From CAVQSS01 sp963746605 (lineage in GTDB: Bacteria > Desulfobacterota > RBG-13-43-22), in assembly GCA_963746605.1 (NCBI GenBank), contig CAVVCH010000034.1, forward strand, positions 97,367 to 161,366: 64,000 nt of DNA, given 5' to 3'. Shown piece by piece: positions 45,441 through 54,240 of this stretch. The stretch's first letter is position 1. Each line of letters begins with the position of its first letter. The translations under genes were made by a program, and so were the position numbers. The notes below the pieces were generated by a model. The model did not search any database. It had not been told where the DNA came from and saw only the letters and a program-made list of their open reading frames with translations.

Positions 45441-45441
45441 A
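45417..45441 (+). repeat. Dispersed repeat encoding ETSTKV, copy 2
   Basis: Identical over 20 bases (45418-45437) to the minus-strand copy at 40667-40686, again forming a protein C-terminus in the same frame. Confidence 0.7.
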
Positions 45442-45561
45442 ATCGGGCCTTCGTGTGCGCTGGATCCCTGGGGCCATACCAGATCTGGAGATACCCACCC
45501 TAAGGATCTGTAAACAAATAACGTTGACAAACGGCCCTACAACCGTTCGCCCTGAGCTTGT

Positions 45562-45653
45562 CGAAGGGTGAACGATACGGCAATGCTTCGACAGGCTCAG
45601 CATGAACGGAGATATTAGCGGTATTGTACAGCTTATTTCTTGACGGGTTCTAA
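45562..45653 (+). repeat. Direct repeat, copy 2 (right flank of the PPC/FadR pair)
   Basis: Contains the same 18-bp and 23-bp blocks as 44141-44212. The first is part of a TTCGCCCTGAGCTTGTCGAAGGGTGAA-type palindromic repeat (shown only in general form) widespread in environmental genomes. The spacer is 20 bases longer than in copy 1. Confidence 0.75.
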
Positions 45654-45702
45654 GAGGGGCGAAGCGTTCGATAACTAAACCCAATTTTAGACGAGGCGGC
45701 TT

Positions 45703-46626
45703 ATGGAACCTGCTTTTAAAGAATTACACTGGCGCAGGGACATCCCGGTTAAGGAATACCTCCTTCCCGGTTCCTTACCCGAAGCGCTGGAGTTGCTGGA
45801 CCGCTTTAAGGGAAAGGCCCGGGTCATTGCCGGCGGCACGGATGTCATCCCGGGGTTACGCCGCCGGGATCTGCAGGTCAAGGCCCTGGTGGATATCAGC
45901 CGCATTCCCGGGTTGAACGCCATCAAAAAGGACGGCCGGCACATTATCCTGGGAGGTCTGGTCACCCATGGTCAGGTGGCCTCCTCTCCTTTGATCCGGG
46001 AAAAGGCCGGTCTGCTGGCCGACGGGGCGGCGGCCGTGGGATCTCCTCAAATCAGAAACATCGCCACCGTGGCCGGCAATTTGGTGAGCGGTCGGCCGGC
46101 CGCTGATACCAGCATTCCCCTGTTGGCCCTGGGGGCCTCGGTAACCATTGTCTCAAGCAAAGGGGAACGGGTGGTTCCCCTGACCGAGTTTTTTGTTTCC
46201 GTCGGGGAAACGGTTCTGGATCCCAGTCGGGAAGTGTTAACCCAGATCCGTTTCCCGTGGCTGCAGCCGGACCAGGGCGGGTGTTACCTGCGTTTAAGCA
46301 AACGCCGGGCCCTGACCCTGCCGGTCCTGGTGGCCGCGGCGGTGGTCACCGTGGATGCAACCGCCCGGGTATTTAAGAAAGCCGCCATCGCCTTGGGCCC
46401 GGTAGCCCCAATCCCTTTTCGGGTCAGGGAAAGCGAGGCCGGACTGAAGGGCGCTCCCCTGAGCCGGGAGGCCATCCAAAAGGCCGCGGCCTTGGCCGTC
46501 CGGGATTGCTCTCCACGGGACAGCCTGCTGCGCGGCTCCTGCGATTACCGGCAGGAGATGATCCCCGTTTTTATCAGAAGATCCGTACAAAAGGCCTTGG
46601 AACAGGCCGGTTTTTCCATAGGCTGA
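45703..46626 (+). CDS. Molybdenum hydroxylase FAD-binding (medium) subunit, CoxM/CutM-like
   Basis: A 307-residue subunit. FAD-binding motifs ARVIAGGTDVIPGL and AAVGSPQIRNIATVAGNLVSGRPAADT match the xanthine dehydrogenase/CO dehydrogenase medium subunit. The C-terminal domain is complete. It passes electrons from the Fe-S subunit to an acceptor. First of three genes M-S-L, 11 bases before the next. Confidence 0.93.
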   Translation: MEPAFKELHWRRDIPVKEYLLPGSLPEALELLDRFKGKARVIAGGTDVIPGLRRRDLQVKALVDISRIPGLNAIKKDGRHIILGGLVTHGQVASSPLIREKAGLLADGAAAVGSPQIRNIATVAGNLVSGRPAADTSIPLLALGASVTIVSSKGERVVPLTEFFVSVGETVLDPSREVLTQIRFPWLQPDQGGCYLRLSKRRALTLPVLVAAAVVTVDATARVFKKAAIALGPVAPIPFRVRESEAGLKGAPLSREAIQKAAALAVRDCSPRDSLLRGSCDYRQEMIPVFIRRSVQKALEQAGFSIG

Positions 46627-46637
46627 GGGCGAAAACG

Positions 46638-47111
46638 ATGAAAAAAGTAAACCTGGTGTTTCAATTAAACGGCCGGGAGGTCGCCGTTACGGTGCCTCCG
46701 GAAACCCTGCTGGTGGATCTGCTCCGGGAGGTCTTGGGTCTCAAGGGGACCAAGATCGGCTGCCGGGAAGGGGAATGCGGGGCCTGCACGGTTTTGCTGG
46801 ACGGGAACCCGGTGAATTCCTGTATTGTGCCGGCGCTAAAGGTCGGTGGCAGGTCGGTAGTCACCATCGAAGGTCTAAGCGGCGAAGACGGGTCGCTGGC
46901 CCCCCTGCAGCAGGCCTTTATCGATCAGGGGGCGGTCCAGTGCGGTTATTGCACCCCCGGTATGATCTTGAACGCCAAGGCGCTGTTGGACCAGACCCCC
47001 CGGCCCGATGAAACCGAAATTAGAAAGGCCATCTCCGGGGTGCTCTGTCGTTGCACCGGCTACCACAAGATCGTCAAGGCGATCCAAACGGCGGCGGAAA
47101 TCAGGAAATAA
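46638..47111 (+). CDS. Molybdenum hydroxylase [2Fe-2S] (small) subunit, CoxS-like
   Basis: 157 residues carrying two [2Fe-2S] clusters. The plant-type N-terminal one is GCREGECGACTVLLDG ... NSC, and the helical C-terminal one is QCGYCTPGM ... LCRCTGYHKI. This is the standard electron-relay subunit of the xanthine oxidase family. Confidence 0.95.
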   Translation: MKKVNLVFQLNGREVAVTVPPETLLVDLLREVLGLKGTKIGCREGECGACTVLLDGNPVNSCIVPALKVGGRSVVTIEGLSGEDGSLAPLQQAFIDQGAVQCGYCTPGMILNAKALLDQTPRPDETEIRKAISGVLCRCTGYHKIVKAIQTAAEIRK

Positions 47112-47126
47112 TGTGAGGATAAAGGT

Positions 47127-49527
47127 ATGGGCACCAAGAAAGAAGACCGACAGCAAGTCCAGGTTTTAACCAAGGAAGCCTTCGACTTTCAGAAATTGCT
47201 CCAAACCCCAAAAAAGGAATTGGCCGTGGCCGGACGGTCGATACCCCGCACCGAGGCCCCCTTGAAAGTCACGGGGAAGCTGGCCTATGGGGGAGATTTT
47301 GACCAGCAGGGTTTTTTGCACGGGAAAATACTCCGGAGCCCTCACCCCCACGCGCTGATCAAATCGATTAAGGTGGATCGGGCGAAACAGCTCCCGGGCG
47401 TGGCGGCGGTCCTGACCGCCAAAGATGTACCCGGCCGAAACGGGTTTGGGGCCATCATTCCCGATCAACCGGTGATCTGCGGGGACAAGGTCCGCTACGT
47501 GGGCGACGCGGTCGCCCTGGTGGCCGCTGAAACCGAACAGATCGCCCAAGAGGCCCTGGAGCTCATCGAAGTTGAATATGAACCCCTGCCGGCCGTTTTT
47601 GACCCCCGGGAGGCCTTAAAGAAAGATGCCCCCCGGATTCATGAGAACGGCAACCTGCTTTCCTACAACAAGCTTCGGAAAGGGGATTTGGAGACCGGTT
47701 TCTCCGAAGCCGAGGTGGTTATCCAACGCACGTATCAGGTGCCTTTCCTGGAGCACGCCTACCTGGAACCGGATGTGACTATGGCCGTTCCCCACGTGGA
47801 CGGCACCATGATGGTCGAAGGCCCCATGCAGGCCCCCTTTACGACCCGCCGCAATGTGGCCGCCGTCCTGGGCGTGCCCGTCAACCGGGTTCGCGCCCGC
47901 CAGGTGCCCATGGGCGGCGGGTTCGGAGGGAAAGAGGATTCCCCCATCGATATCGGCTGCCGGGCGGCGGTCCTGGCCCGGCATACCGGGCGGCCGGTGC
48001 GGCTGGCCCTGGAGCGGGAGGAAATCACCATCCAGACCTGCAAACGCCACCCCATGATTATGGAAATCAAGCTCGGGGCCAAAAAAGACGGAACGCTGAC
48101 GGCCTTTGAAGGGGTCATCTATGACGAACAGGGGGCCTATGCCAGCCTGGGGCCGTTAATCCCCCCGGCCGGAGGATCCCACATCCATTCGATGATCATG
48201 ATGCCCGGGCCTTACGAAATACCCCATGTCAAGGTGGATGCCTATCTGTGCTATACCAATCATCCTTATGGCGGGGCCATGCGGGGGTTTGGCGCCCCCC
48301 AGGTCCATATCGCCCATGAACAGATTATCGATGAATTAGCCCTGGAGCTGGGGATGGACCCCCTGGAAATCAGGCGGAAGAATGCCCTCAAGCTGGGTTC
48401 CGCCACGGCCACCGGGCAGGTGCTGGATCAGAGCGTCGGCCTGCTGGAAACGCTGGAGTCCTGCGCCCGGGCCTTCGACTGGGAAAAGAGGTCCCCCAAA
48501 GCCGGATACCTTGATCCCGAAAAAACCAGGCGCCGGGGCGTAGGGATCGGCATGGGCTGGTATCGAACCAGCATCGGCACCGCCGGGGACGGCTGCGGGG
48601 CCAATGTCTATGTGCATGAGGACGGATCGGTCCTGCTGTACACCGGGATCACCGAAATGGGACAAGGGTCATCTACCGTCCTGCCCCAGATCTGCGCCGA
48701 AGAATTAGGAATTTCCGTGGATCAGGTTCGGCTGGTGACGCCGGACACGGATCTGGTCCCGGAATCCGGGCCGACGGTGGGCAGCCGCTCCACCACCTTG
48801 ATGGGCAACGCCATTATTATGGCGGCCCGCCAGGTCAAAGAATCCATCCTGGAGGCGGCTTCCGAGATCTGCTGGGGGTCCCGGTTCTGCGGCTGGAGGC
48901 CAGAGGAAGGCCGCATCTTTAATCGAGAGAATCCCGATCGGTCCATTTTGTTCCGGGAGGCGGCGGCTCGGGGTATGGCTCGGGGCAAACGTCTGATCGG
49001 GCAAGGCTGGTGGGCACCGCCGGTGTCCACGCTTGGATCCGGAAACCGGCCAGGGGAATCCTTATTTTGTCTATACCTATTCCACCCATATGGCCGAAGT
49101 AGTGGTGGACGTGGAGACGGGTGAGGTGGAAGTTACGGATTATGTGGCCGCCTTCGATATCGGCCAAGCCATCAACCCCCAGGCCGTGGAAGGCCAGATT
49201 GAGGGCGGCGTGGCCATGGGGCTGGGCTACGCCCTCATGGAAGAGATCGTGTTGAAGGAAGGCGTCATTCAGAACCTGAGTCTGCAGAATTACCTGATCC
49301 CCACTTCCCTGGACGTCCCGGAAATCAAATCCATTATCCTGGAGATGCCCAATCAGCACGGTCCTTACGGGGCCAAAGGGATCGGGGAGATGCCCAACAT
49401 CCCGGCCACGCCCGCCATTCTCAACGCCATTGCCAACGCCTGCGGCGGGCGGGTCCGTTCCCTGCCGGCCGATCCGGAAAAAGTCTTCTGGGCCATCAAG
49501 GAAGCGGGAGGTCCCCCGGACAACTAA
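47127..49527 (+). CDS. Molybdenum hydroxylase catalytic (large) subunit, XdhA/CoxL-like (frameshifted near 49031)
   Basis: About 800 residues when joined. The a/b hammerhead domain (IPRTEAPLKVTGKLAYGGD), the Mo-cofactor loops (PMGGGFGGKED, GGAMRGFGAPQ, MGQGSSTVLPQI) and the catalytic Glu loop GAKGIGEMPNIPATPAI are all present. The first frame ends at 49124; removing one base near 49031 links VSTL to DPETGQGNPYFVYTYSTHMAEV. The AMRGFGAPQ loop lacks the Cys-containing loop of true CO dehydrogenase, so it is an aldehyde- or N-heterocycle-type hydroxylase of unknown substrate. Confidence 0.9.
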
Positions 49528-49650
49528 TCCGTCGGTACGATTAAATCCCCACTTTCGGGGGATTGCATAACAATAAGAAGGGGGATAATTAATATTAAGA
49601 GGTAAGGTTTTCTGCTTAAGGAACATTGGATTTCTTGGACCAGCCTATTT

Positions 49651-49824
49651 ATGAATAATAGAACGTCAATGGGAGGAAATGGGGCAGTGACATCAAAACT
49701 ACCTTCCTATACGCTTCTTTGGCCAACCATTATCCTGCCTCTGTCTCTTGGTCTGTTCTTAGTCCTTGACGCCTATCGAATAGCTTGGCGAAAATCAGGG
49801 TCTGGTCCGGTCGTGGGGGAATAA
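49651..49824 (+). CDS. Small single-pass membrane protein (57 aa)
   Basis: ATG to TAA, 57 codons. A hydrophilic N-terminus of about 20 residues is followed by one membrane helix (LLWPTIILPLSLGLFLVLD) and a basic tail AYRIAWRKSG that would place the C-terminus in the cytoplasm. No family recognised. Only 4 bases separate its stop from the next small gene, supporting real expression. No strong ribosome-binding site was seen. Confidence 0.4.
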   Translation: MNNRTSMGGNGAVTSKLPSYTLLWPTIILPLSLGLFLVLDAYRIAWRKSGSGPVVGE

Positions 49825-49828
49825 AGAA

Positions 49829-50188
49829 GTGACCATCGACAAATCACTTCCCGTAGCCTTTTTTCCGATACCAGCCCATCGGAATTTCCACCACTATACC
49901 TTCCTCCCCGGCCAACTTCGTCCAAATGTACCGGCCCCTAGGGTAAATAGCCTAAGAATCCTGGAAGCCGATGCGGTTATCCTAGACGTCAAATCGCCCG
50001 ATTGGATTTCCTTAGGAGAGGCCAAGCCCCTTCACCCTATCCAAACCGCTTGTCAGGACCCTTCCCCTGGGGCGCACTTTCAGATCCCCCCTTATTTACA
50101 GCAGGCCTTCATTGAAGCCTACCGGCGCCAGGCCGATCCCTGTTTGGCCCTGCCCTCCAAAGGCACCCGGGTTAATTTAACCGCTTAA
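49829..50188 (+). CDS. Hypothetical protein (119 aa)
   Basis: GTG start, 119 codons. No signal peptide, membrane helix or known motif; it includes VILDVKSPDWISLGEAKPLHPIQTACQDPSPGAHFQIPP. Codon use looks like a real gene, and it follows the small membrane ORF by 4 bases. Unknown function. Confidence 0.4.
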   Translation: MTIDKSLPVAFFPIPAHRNFHHYTFLPGQLRPNVPAPRVNSLRILEADAVILDVKSPDWISLGEAKPLHPIQTACQDPSPGAHFQIPPYLQQAFIEAYRRQADPCLALPSKGTRVNLTA

Positions 50189-50394
50189 AAATTCTTTAAA
50201 GTTTGTACTCCTCCTGGAGGATATAGATTGGAATAGTCTCGTTTTCTTCAAATGACGCCCTCTTTACCCTTGCCTTTGGCCAGATTATTCTCCTTGACCG
50301 GTGTCTTTTCCTTCCCTTATACTTTTTTCACCAAAAAGCAAGTTCTTACCAAAGAATCAAAGACGGAAAGGTCCAATAGCGAAAGGAGCCCAAC

Positions 50395-50931
50395 ATGAAC
50401 ATACTGAATCTCTACTTTTCCTCAACCGGAAACACCGAAAAGGTGGCCATGAAAATTCAAGAGACGGTTCAAGGTCTGGGATACAGCGTGGATACGGTAA
50501 AGATCACGCAAGGGACGCAAGTGGATATCCTCCGATATGATTTCGCTTTTGTGGGATCAGGCGTCTATTCCCAGCTTCCGGGAAAACCCGTTATGGAAGT
50601 CTTTCGAAGTCACCTCCAGGAATACGTTCGGAAAGGTGAGATCAAGCCAGCTTCTCCCCGAAGGCCCTCGGCCAAAACCGTGGTCTATTGTACTTACGGC
50701 GGTGCCCATACGGGCATTAACGAAGCCGTACCCGCAGTGAAGTATATGGGGCAATTGTTTGACCATCTCGGCTATACAATTGTTGCAGAATGGTATGTGA
50801 TCGGGGAGTACAATACGGAGAAGTTGCGGAGCCATTCCGTTTCAGGGCGATTGGGAGATATCCGCGGCAGGCCGAACGAGGGAGATCTGCGCGATGTAGC
50901 GGAGAGGGTGAAGGGCGTGCTGCAGATTTAG
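50395..50931 (+). CDS. Flavodoxin-like protein
   Basis: A 178-residue protein with the FMN phosphate loop YFSSTGNTEKVA at the N-terminus and a flavodoxin-type alternating beta/alpha pattern (FAFVGSGVYSQLPGKP, VVYCTYGGAHTGINEA). Probably an electron carrier or FMN-binding regulator. AAAGGAG precedes the ATG. It is monocistronic, with a remnant of a peroxiredoxin gene on the other strand just after it. Confidence 0.85.
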   Translation: MNILNLYFSSTGNTEKVAMKIQETVQGLGYSVDTVKITQGTQVDILRYDFAFVGSGVYSQLPGKPVMEVFRSHLQEYVRKGEIKPASPRRPSAKTVVYCTYGGAHTGINEAVPAVKYMGQLFDHLGYTIVAEWYVIGEYNTEKLRSHSVSGRLGDIRGRPNEGDLRDVAERVKGVLQI

Positions 50932-50945
50932 TTTGTGGGCGACCG

Positions 50946-51131
50946 TCAGACAGATCCCTGCTTGCGGGTGTCTTCCAGCACCTTGGCGGCATATCCCTGG
51001 GCTTTCACTTTCGGGTACACCTGGTCGAGCTTTCCTGCCGCGTCGAAGACGAAGGTTGAACCCACGGACCCCATGGATACCTTGCCGTAGAGCTCTTTAT
51101 CACCCCAAGTGCCCAGAACCTTTGTTAATGA
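50946..51131 (-). pseudogene. 3' remnant of a Bcp-type peroxiredoxin gene
   Basis: The minus-strand frame ending at TGA (50946-50948) reads TKVLGTWGDKELYGKVSMGS, then GSTFVFDAAGKLDQVYPKVK and a short Lys/Arg tail. This matches the C-terminal third of Bcp/thiol peroxidase proteins. The frame is closed by a stop only 61 codons back, and no catalytic N-terminus is found, so it is a truncated copy. Its downstream side abuts the flavodoxin gene. Confidence 0.65.
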
Positions 51132-51320
51132 TCACCCATAAGGAGCCAATGCGTGATCTTTGAAAGATTAGGATAAATAGCAGGATCCTAAAAGGAAAAT
51201 ACTGGTTTGGCCCTATTGCCCTCTGTATCTGAAATACTATACATAATAGTAACAACACGTTTCAAATCAGGCTTATATTGCCAGTAACTATTATTAGATC
51301 GTAAAGATAAGGAGGGATGG

Positions 51321-52580
51321 ATGAAAAGCATGAAAAGGTTAAGAACAAAAATGATCGTAGGGTTAGGCCTTTTCCTGTTGGCGGGGGCGATCGGCGGCTT
51401 AATCGCCGGTAACGGCCTGGCCGGATTTTTTTACCTGCCTCTGATCTTCAATAATAGCAGTACTACTAACCCCTATGTGGTTTTGGCCTGGAACGACCTC
51501 GGGATGCATTGCTATAACCGGAATTTTCAGGACCTGGGGGTGTTACCGCCCTTCAATAACCTCTGGGCTCAGGTGATCAAGGTAGGCGACCCCCCGCAAA
51601 TCATTACCTCCGGGATTGAAGTGACCTATGAATTCCCGAATAATACCTATTCCGTCGGCAAGTCCGATTTCTGGACTTACGCCCAGCAACTTTTCGGTTT
51701 GGCCTCCCCTCTTCCGGCCAACATAGGATTGACGGGCAAAGGATTGGCCGGGACCATGGATTTGGATGGCGATCACTTCAAGGTAGACGGCATCCCCTTG
51801 ACCGAATTTCAGGATACCGCACCCACCACGCCCTATCCCTATCAACTGGCCACGGTGATCGTCCGAGATGCCCAAACCAAGGTCGAACTGGCTCGGACCA
51901 TCACCGTGGCTCCGGTTTCAACGGAGATGCACTGCGACACCTGTCATAAAGATAACGGGGTGGCCAATCCGGCTATCGCCACCGGGGTAGTGGAGCAGAA
52001 TATATTAACACTCCATGACCAGAGAAACCAGACGGGATATCCCCCCGGGCATACCGGGGCCCTTATGGGCCGCCGACCCGTGCTCTGTGCCGAGTGCCAT
52101 GCCTCCAATGCCTTGGGAACACCCGGTGCGGGCAACTTGCCCAATTTCTCCAAGGCCATGCACGGCAGACACAGCGGGAGCGGGATAGTCCCCAGCACGC
52201 TAAACGGCTGCTATCAATGCCACCCCGGCCCAAACACCCAATGTCTGCGGGATATCATGTTCAGGAATAGGGTGGCCTGCATGGATTGTCATGGGTATTT
52301 GGACCAGGTTTCCCAGAATCCCAATCCCTGGCTCAATGAACCGCGGTGTGACACTTGTCATACCAATATCATCCTGGACCAGCCCTTGTACCGGCATTCC
52401 ACCGGCGGCATGGGGATTCGCTGTGCGGGCTGTCACGATAGCCCCCACGCCATTGCCCCCACCATTCAAGCGAATGACGCCATCAAGTTCCTGGGCTGGC
52501 AGGGGAAAAACGGGCCGCTCAGTAAATGCACCGTCTGCCATCTCACCCAGCCGACAAGCTCCATGCCTCATGGAAAATAG
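51321..52580 (+). CDS. Exported seven-heme c-type cytochrome
   Basis: A 419-residue protein with an N-terminal membrane segment (about 11-38). The short motif FFYLPLIFNN follows. A roughly 150-residue domain precedes the heme part (VLAWNDLGMHCYNRNFQDLGVLPP). Seven C-x2-C-H motifs appear in order: CDTCH, CAECH, CYQCH, CMDCH, CDTCH, CAGCH and CTVCH. Several more His residues could be distal ligands. It is a likely periplasmic or surface electron carrier; no partner oxidoreductase is adjacent. A recombinase remnant lies just downstream. Confidence 0.9.
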   Translation: MKSMKRLRTKMIVGLGLFLLAGAIGGLIAGNGLAGFFYLPLIFNNSSTTNPYVVLAWNDLGMHCYNRNFQDLGVLPPFNNLWAQVIKVGDPPQIITSGIEVTYEFPNNTYSVGKSDFWTYAQQLFGLASPLPANIGLTGKGLAGTMDLDGDHFKVDGIPLTEFQDTAPTTPYPYQLATVIVRDAQTKVELARTITVAPVSTEMHCDTCHKDNGVANPAIATGVVEQNILTLHDQRNQTGYPPGHTGALMGRRPVLCAECHASNALGTPGAGNLPNFSKAMHGRHSGSGIVPSTLNGCYQCHPGPNTQCLRDIMFRNRVACMDCHGYLDQVSQNPNPWLNEPRCDTCHTNIILDQPLYRHSTGGMGIRCAGCHDSPHAIAPTIQANDAIKFLGWQGKNGPLSKCTVCHLTQPTSSMPHGK

Positions 52581-52634
52581 GATTTTTTAAAATCCGGGAT
52601 TTTAATCATCCCGAAAACCAACCTAAGAAAGACA

Positions 52635-52901
52635 GGGAAGGCGAGACTCGTTGGTGGGTCGGTTGATTTTCTGATTGGGCGGCCATTGATCAAAAGTCTT
52701 GGTTCCCAGCTTAAAATTTCGATCAGGCCTCACGACCTCCGGCGGCATTCAGCCACTTATGCCAGTCGGAATGGGGTTCCCTTGGAGATCGTCTCGAAAG
52801 TGATTTTGAGGCACCAGGACCTGAAGACCACCCAGGCCTATTTGGGCAGGGTTAGTGAGACGGAAGCCATCCGTTGGATGGACATCATTCACGGGAAGTA
52901 G
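52635..52901 (+). pseudogene. 3' remnant of a tyrosine recombinase (phage integrase family)
   Basis: The open frame encodes FLIGRPLIKSLGSQ, then RPHDLRRHSATYASRNGV, HQDLKTTQAYLG and a short tail. This supplies the second Arg-His pair and the catalytic Tyr of the integrase C-terminus. The N-terminal arm-binding and core regions are missing, so it is inactive. It marks past insertion next to the cytochrome gene. Confidence 0.75.
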
Positions 52902-53106
52902 GCATGTTAACCTGTTGATTACCATTATAAATATGGATGTTTTGGGGGTGTTTTTGGGGCGGTCTGGGGGAGTTTTTTAGGGAGACCGGGGGCTATCCGA
53001 AGAATTGCTTCCTGAACTGCTGTTTTTAATGAAAAGACCATTTAGGATGATTTCAATTTGAAATTGGTATACCCTCAACCGATCAATCAATTTGGGGACA
53101 AAAGAC

Positions 53107-53931
53107 ATGAAACGGACATGCTTTGGTTTAATGGTTTTGACAACGGCATTTTTGATTTATGGGTTAACTGGTGCCACCTCGGCTGTGGCGACCCCCTTCT
53201 TCTTTAGCACCGGTAACCCTGACGGCAGAATTGCCATGGGTTCGCGGCCTTCAAGCACTGGCAAAATAGAGATCGAATCGGCTGATGACTTTGTTCTGAC
53301 CTTGCCAACCAGTATCAGCGGCGCCACATTTACTGGTCTGCTGACCGGAGGAGCGACGCTCTCCAGCATTGGTGAAGTTGCTGTCGAAATCTACCGAGTC
53401 TTTCCGAATGACTCAACCAGCCCGCCATCCGGAAGTGTCCCCACCCGCGTCAACTCCCCCTCGGATGTTCAATTCGATAGCAGGGATACCACGGCGGGCA
53501 CGCTTAGCTTTACGCCGTCGATCGTCAATCCCAGTTTTACGACCGCTAATTCGGTATTGAACGGAATCAATAAAGTACCGAATCAAACCACGGGTGGCGA
53601 GGGACCGGTGAAAGGGGTGGAAGTTGTCTTTAACGTGACCTTCAAAAGTCCATTTTTTCTGCCAGCCGATCATTACTTTTTCGTACCCAAAGTCCAAGTG
53701 ACGGGCGGTGAATTTTTCTGGCTCTCCGCACCCAAACCAATCGTTGCCCCCGGTACACCTTTTATCCCCGACTTGCAAAGCTGGATACGGAACGCGAATC
53801 TGGATCCGGACTGGCTCCGGGTCGGTACCGATATCGTTGGTGGTGCCCCCGCCTCGACATTCAATGCAGCTTTTTCTTTAAGTGGAGATATTATAATTGA
53901 GCTTTTTCTGCCTATAATACTAAAACAATAA
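53107..53931 (+). CDS. Exported protein with C-terminal FLPIILK motif
   Basis: 274 residues. A signal peptide (MKRTCFGLMVLTTAFLIYG) precedes a beta-rich domain: FFFSTGNPDGRIAMGSRPSS, DDFVLTLPTSISGATFTGLL, FLPADHYFFVPKVQV. It resembles a family that often carries a PEP-CTERM sorting tail. Here the tail is a short acidic stretch and IIIELFLPIILKQ, much like IYLPVILR of the kelch protein. It may be a secretion substrate or surface-retained protein. Function unknown. Confidence 0.7.
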   Translation: MKRTCFGLMVLTTAFLIYGLTGATSAVATPFFFSTGNPDGRIAMGSRPSSTGKIEIESADDFVLTLPTSISGATFTGLLTGGATLSSIGEVAVEIYRVFPNDSTSPPSGSVPTRVNSPSDVQFDSRDTTAGTLSFTPSIVNPSFTTANSVLNGINKVPNQTTGGEGPVKGVEVVFNVTFKSPFFLPADHYFFVPKVQVTGGEFFWLSAPKPIVAPGTPFIPDLQSWIRNANLDPDWLRVGTDIVGGAPASTFNAAFSLSGDIIIELFLPIILKQ

Positions 53932-54240
53932 TGGGGGGAGGGTTTAAACAACGGATACATTACTCATATCGTATTAGGATTAAAGTCCCCGAAAAAAGGA
54001 CAGGACCGATAGACAGGTTATTATCGGTAATCGTTCATTTCTTAGGTTGCCGGTTACAAAGAATTGCAGGTGAAGTCCGTTCGGAGGTGCCTAGGAGATG
54101 GGGGGATCCGGCAGCGACCCCTTCCTTCTGCTCCCCTTGTTTGGCCCTTGGTCCCCGATCCCCGTCAAGAGAAAAGGCCGTTCGGTTGAACGGCCTTCAG
54201 ATTTCCATAATTGGCCCAGGTTCCACTTTCGGCTTGGTGA
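53932..54240. other. Intergenic region before panB
   Basis: 309 bases between convergent genes, holding the panB terminator. No other feature seen. Confidence 0.4.
54174..54197 (-). terminator. Terminator of panB
   Basis: AAGGCCGTTC and GAACGGCCTT pair perfectly over 10 bases around GGTT. Read on the minus strand the stem is followed by TTTTCTCTT. It lies 44 bases past the panB stop. Confidence 0.8.

Noticed and set aside
52595..52613. Inverted repeat CGGGAT/ATCCCG after the cytochrome gene
   Set aside because: Six-base stem followed by A's on the plus strand, so not a convincing terminator.
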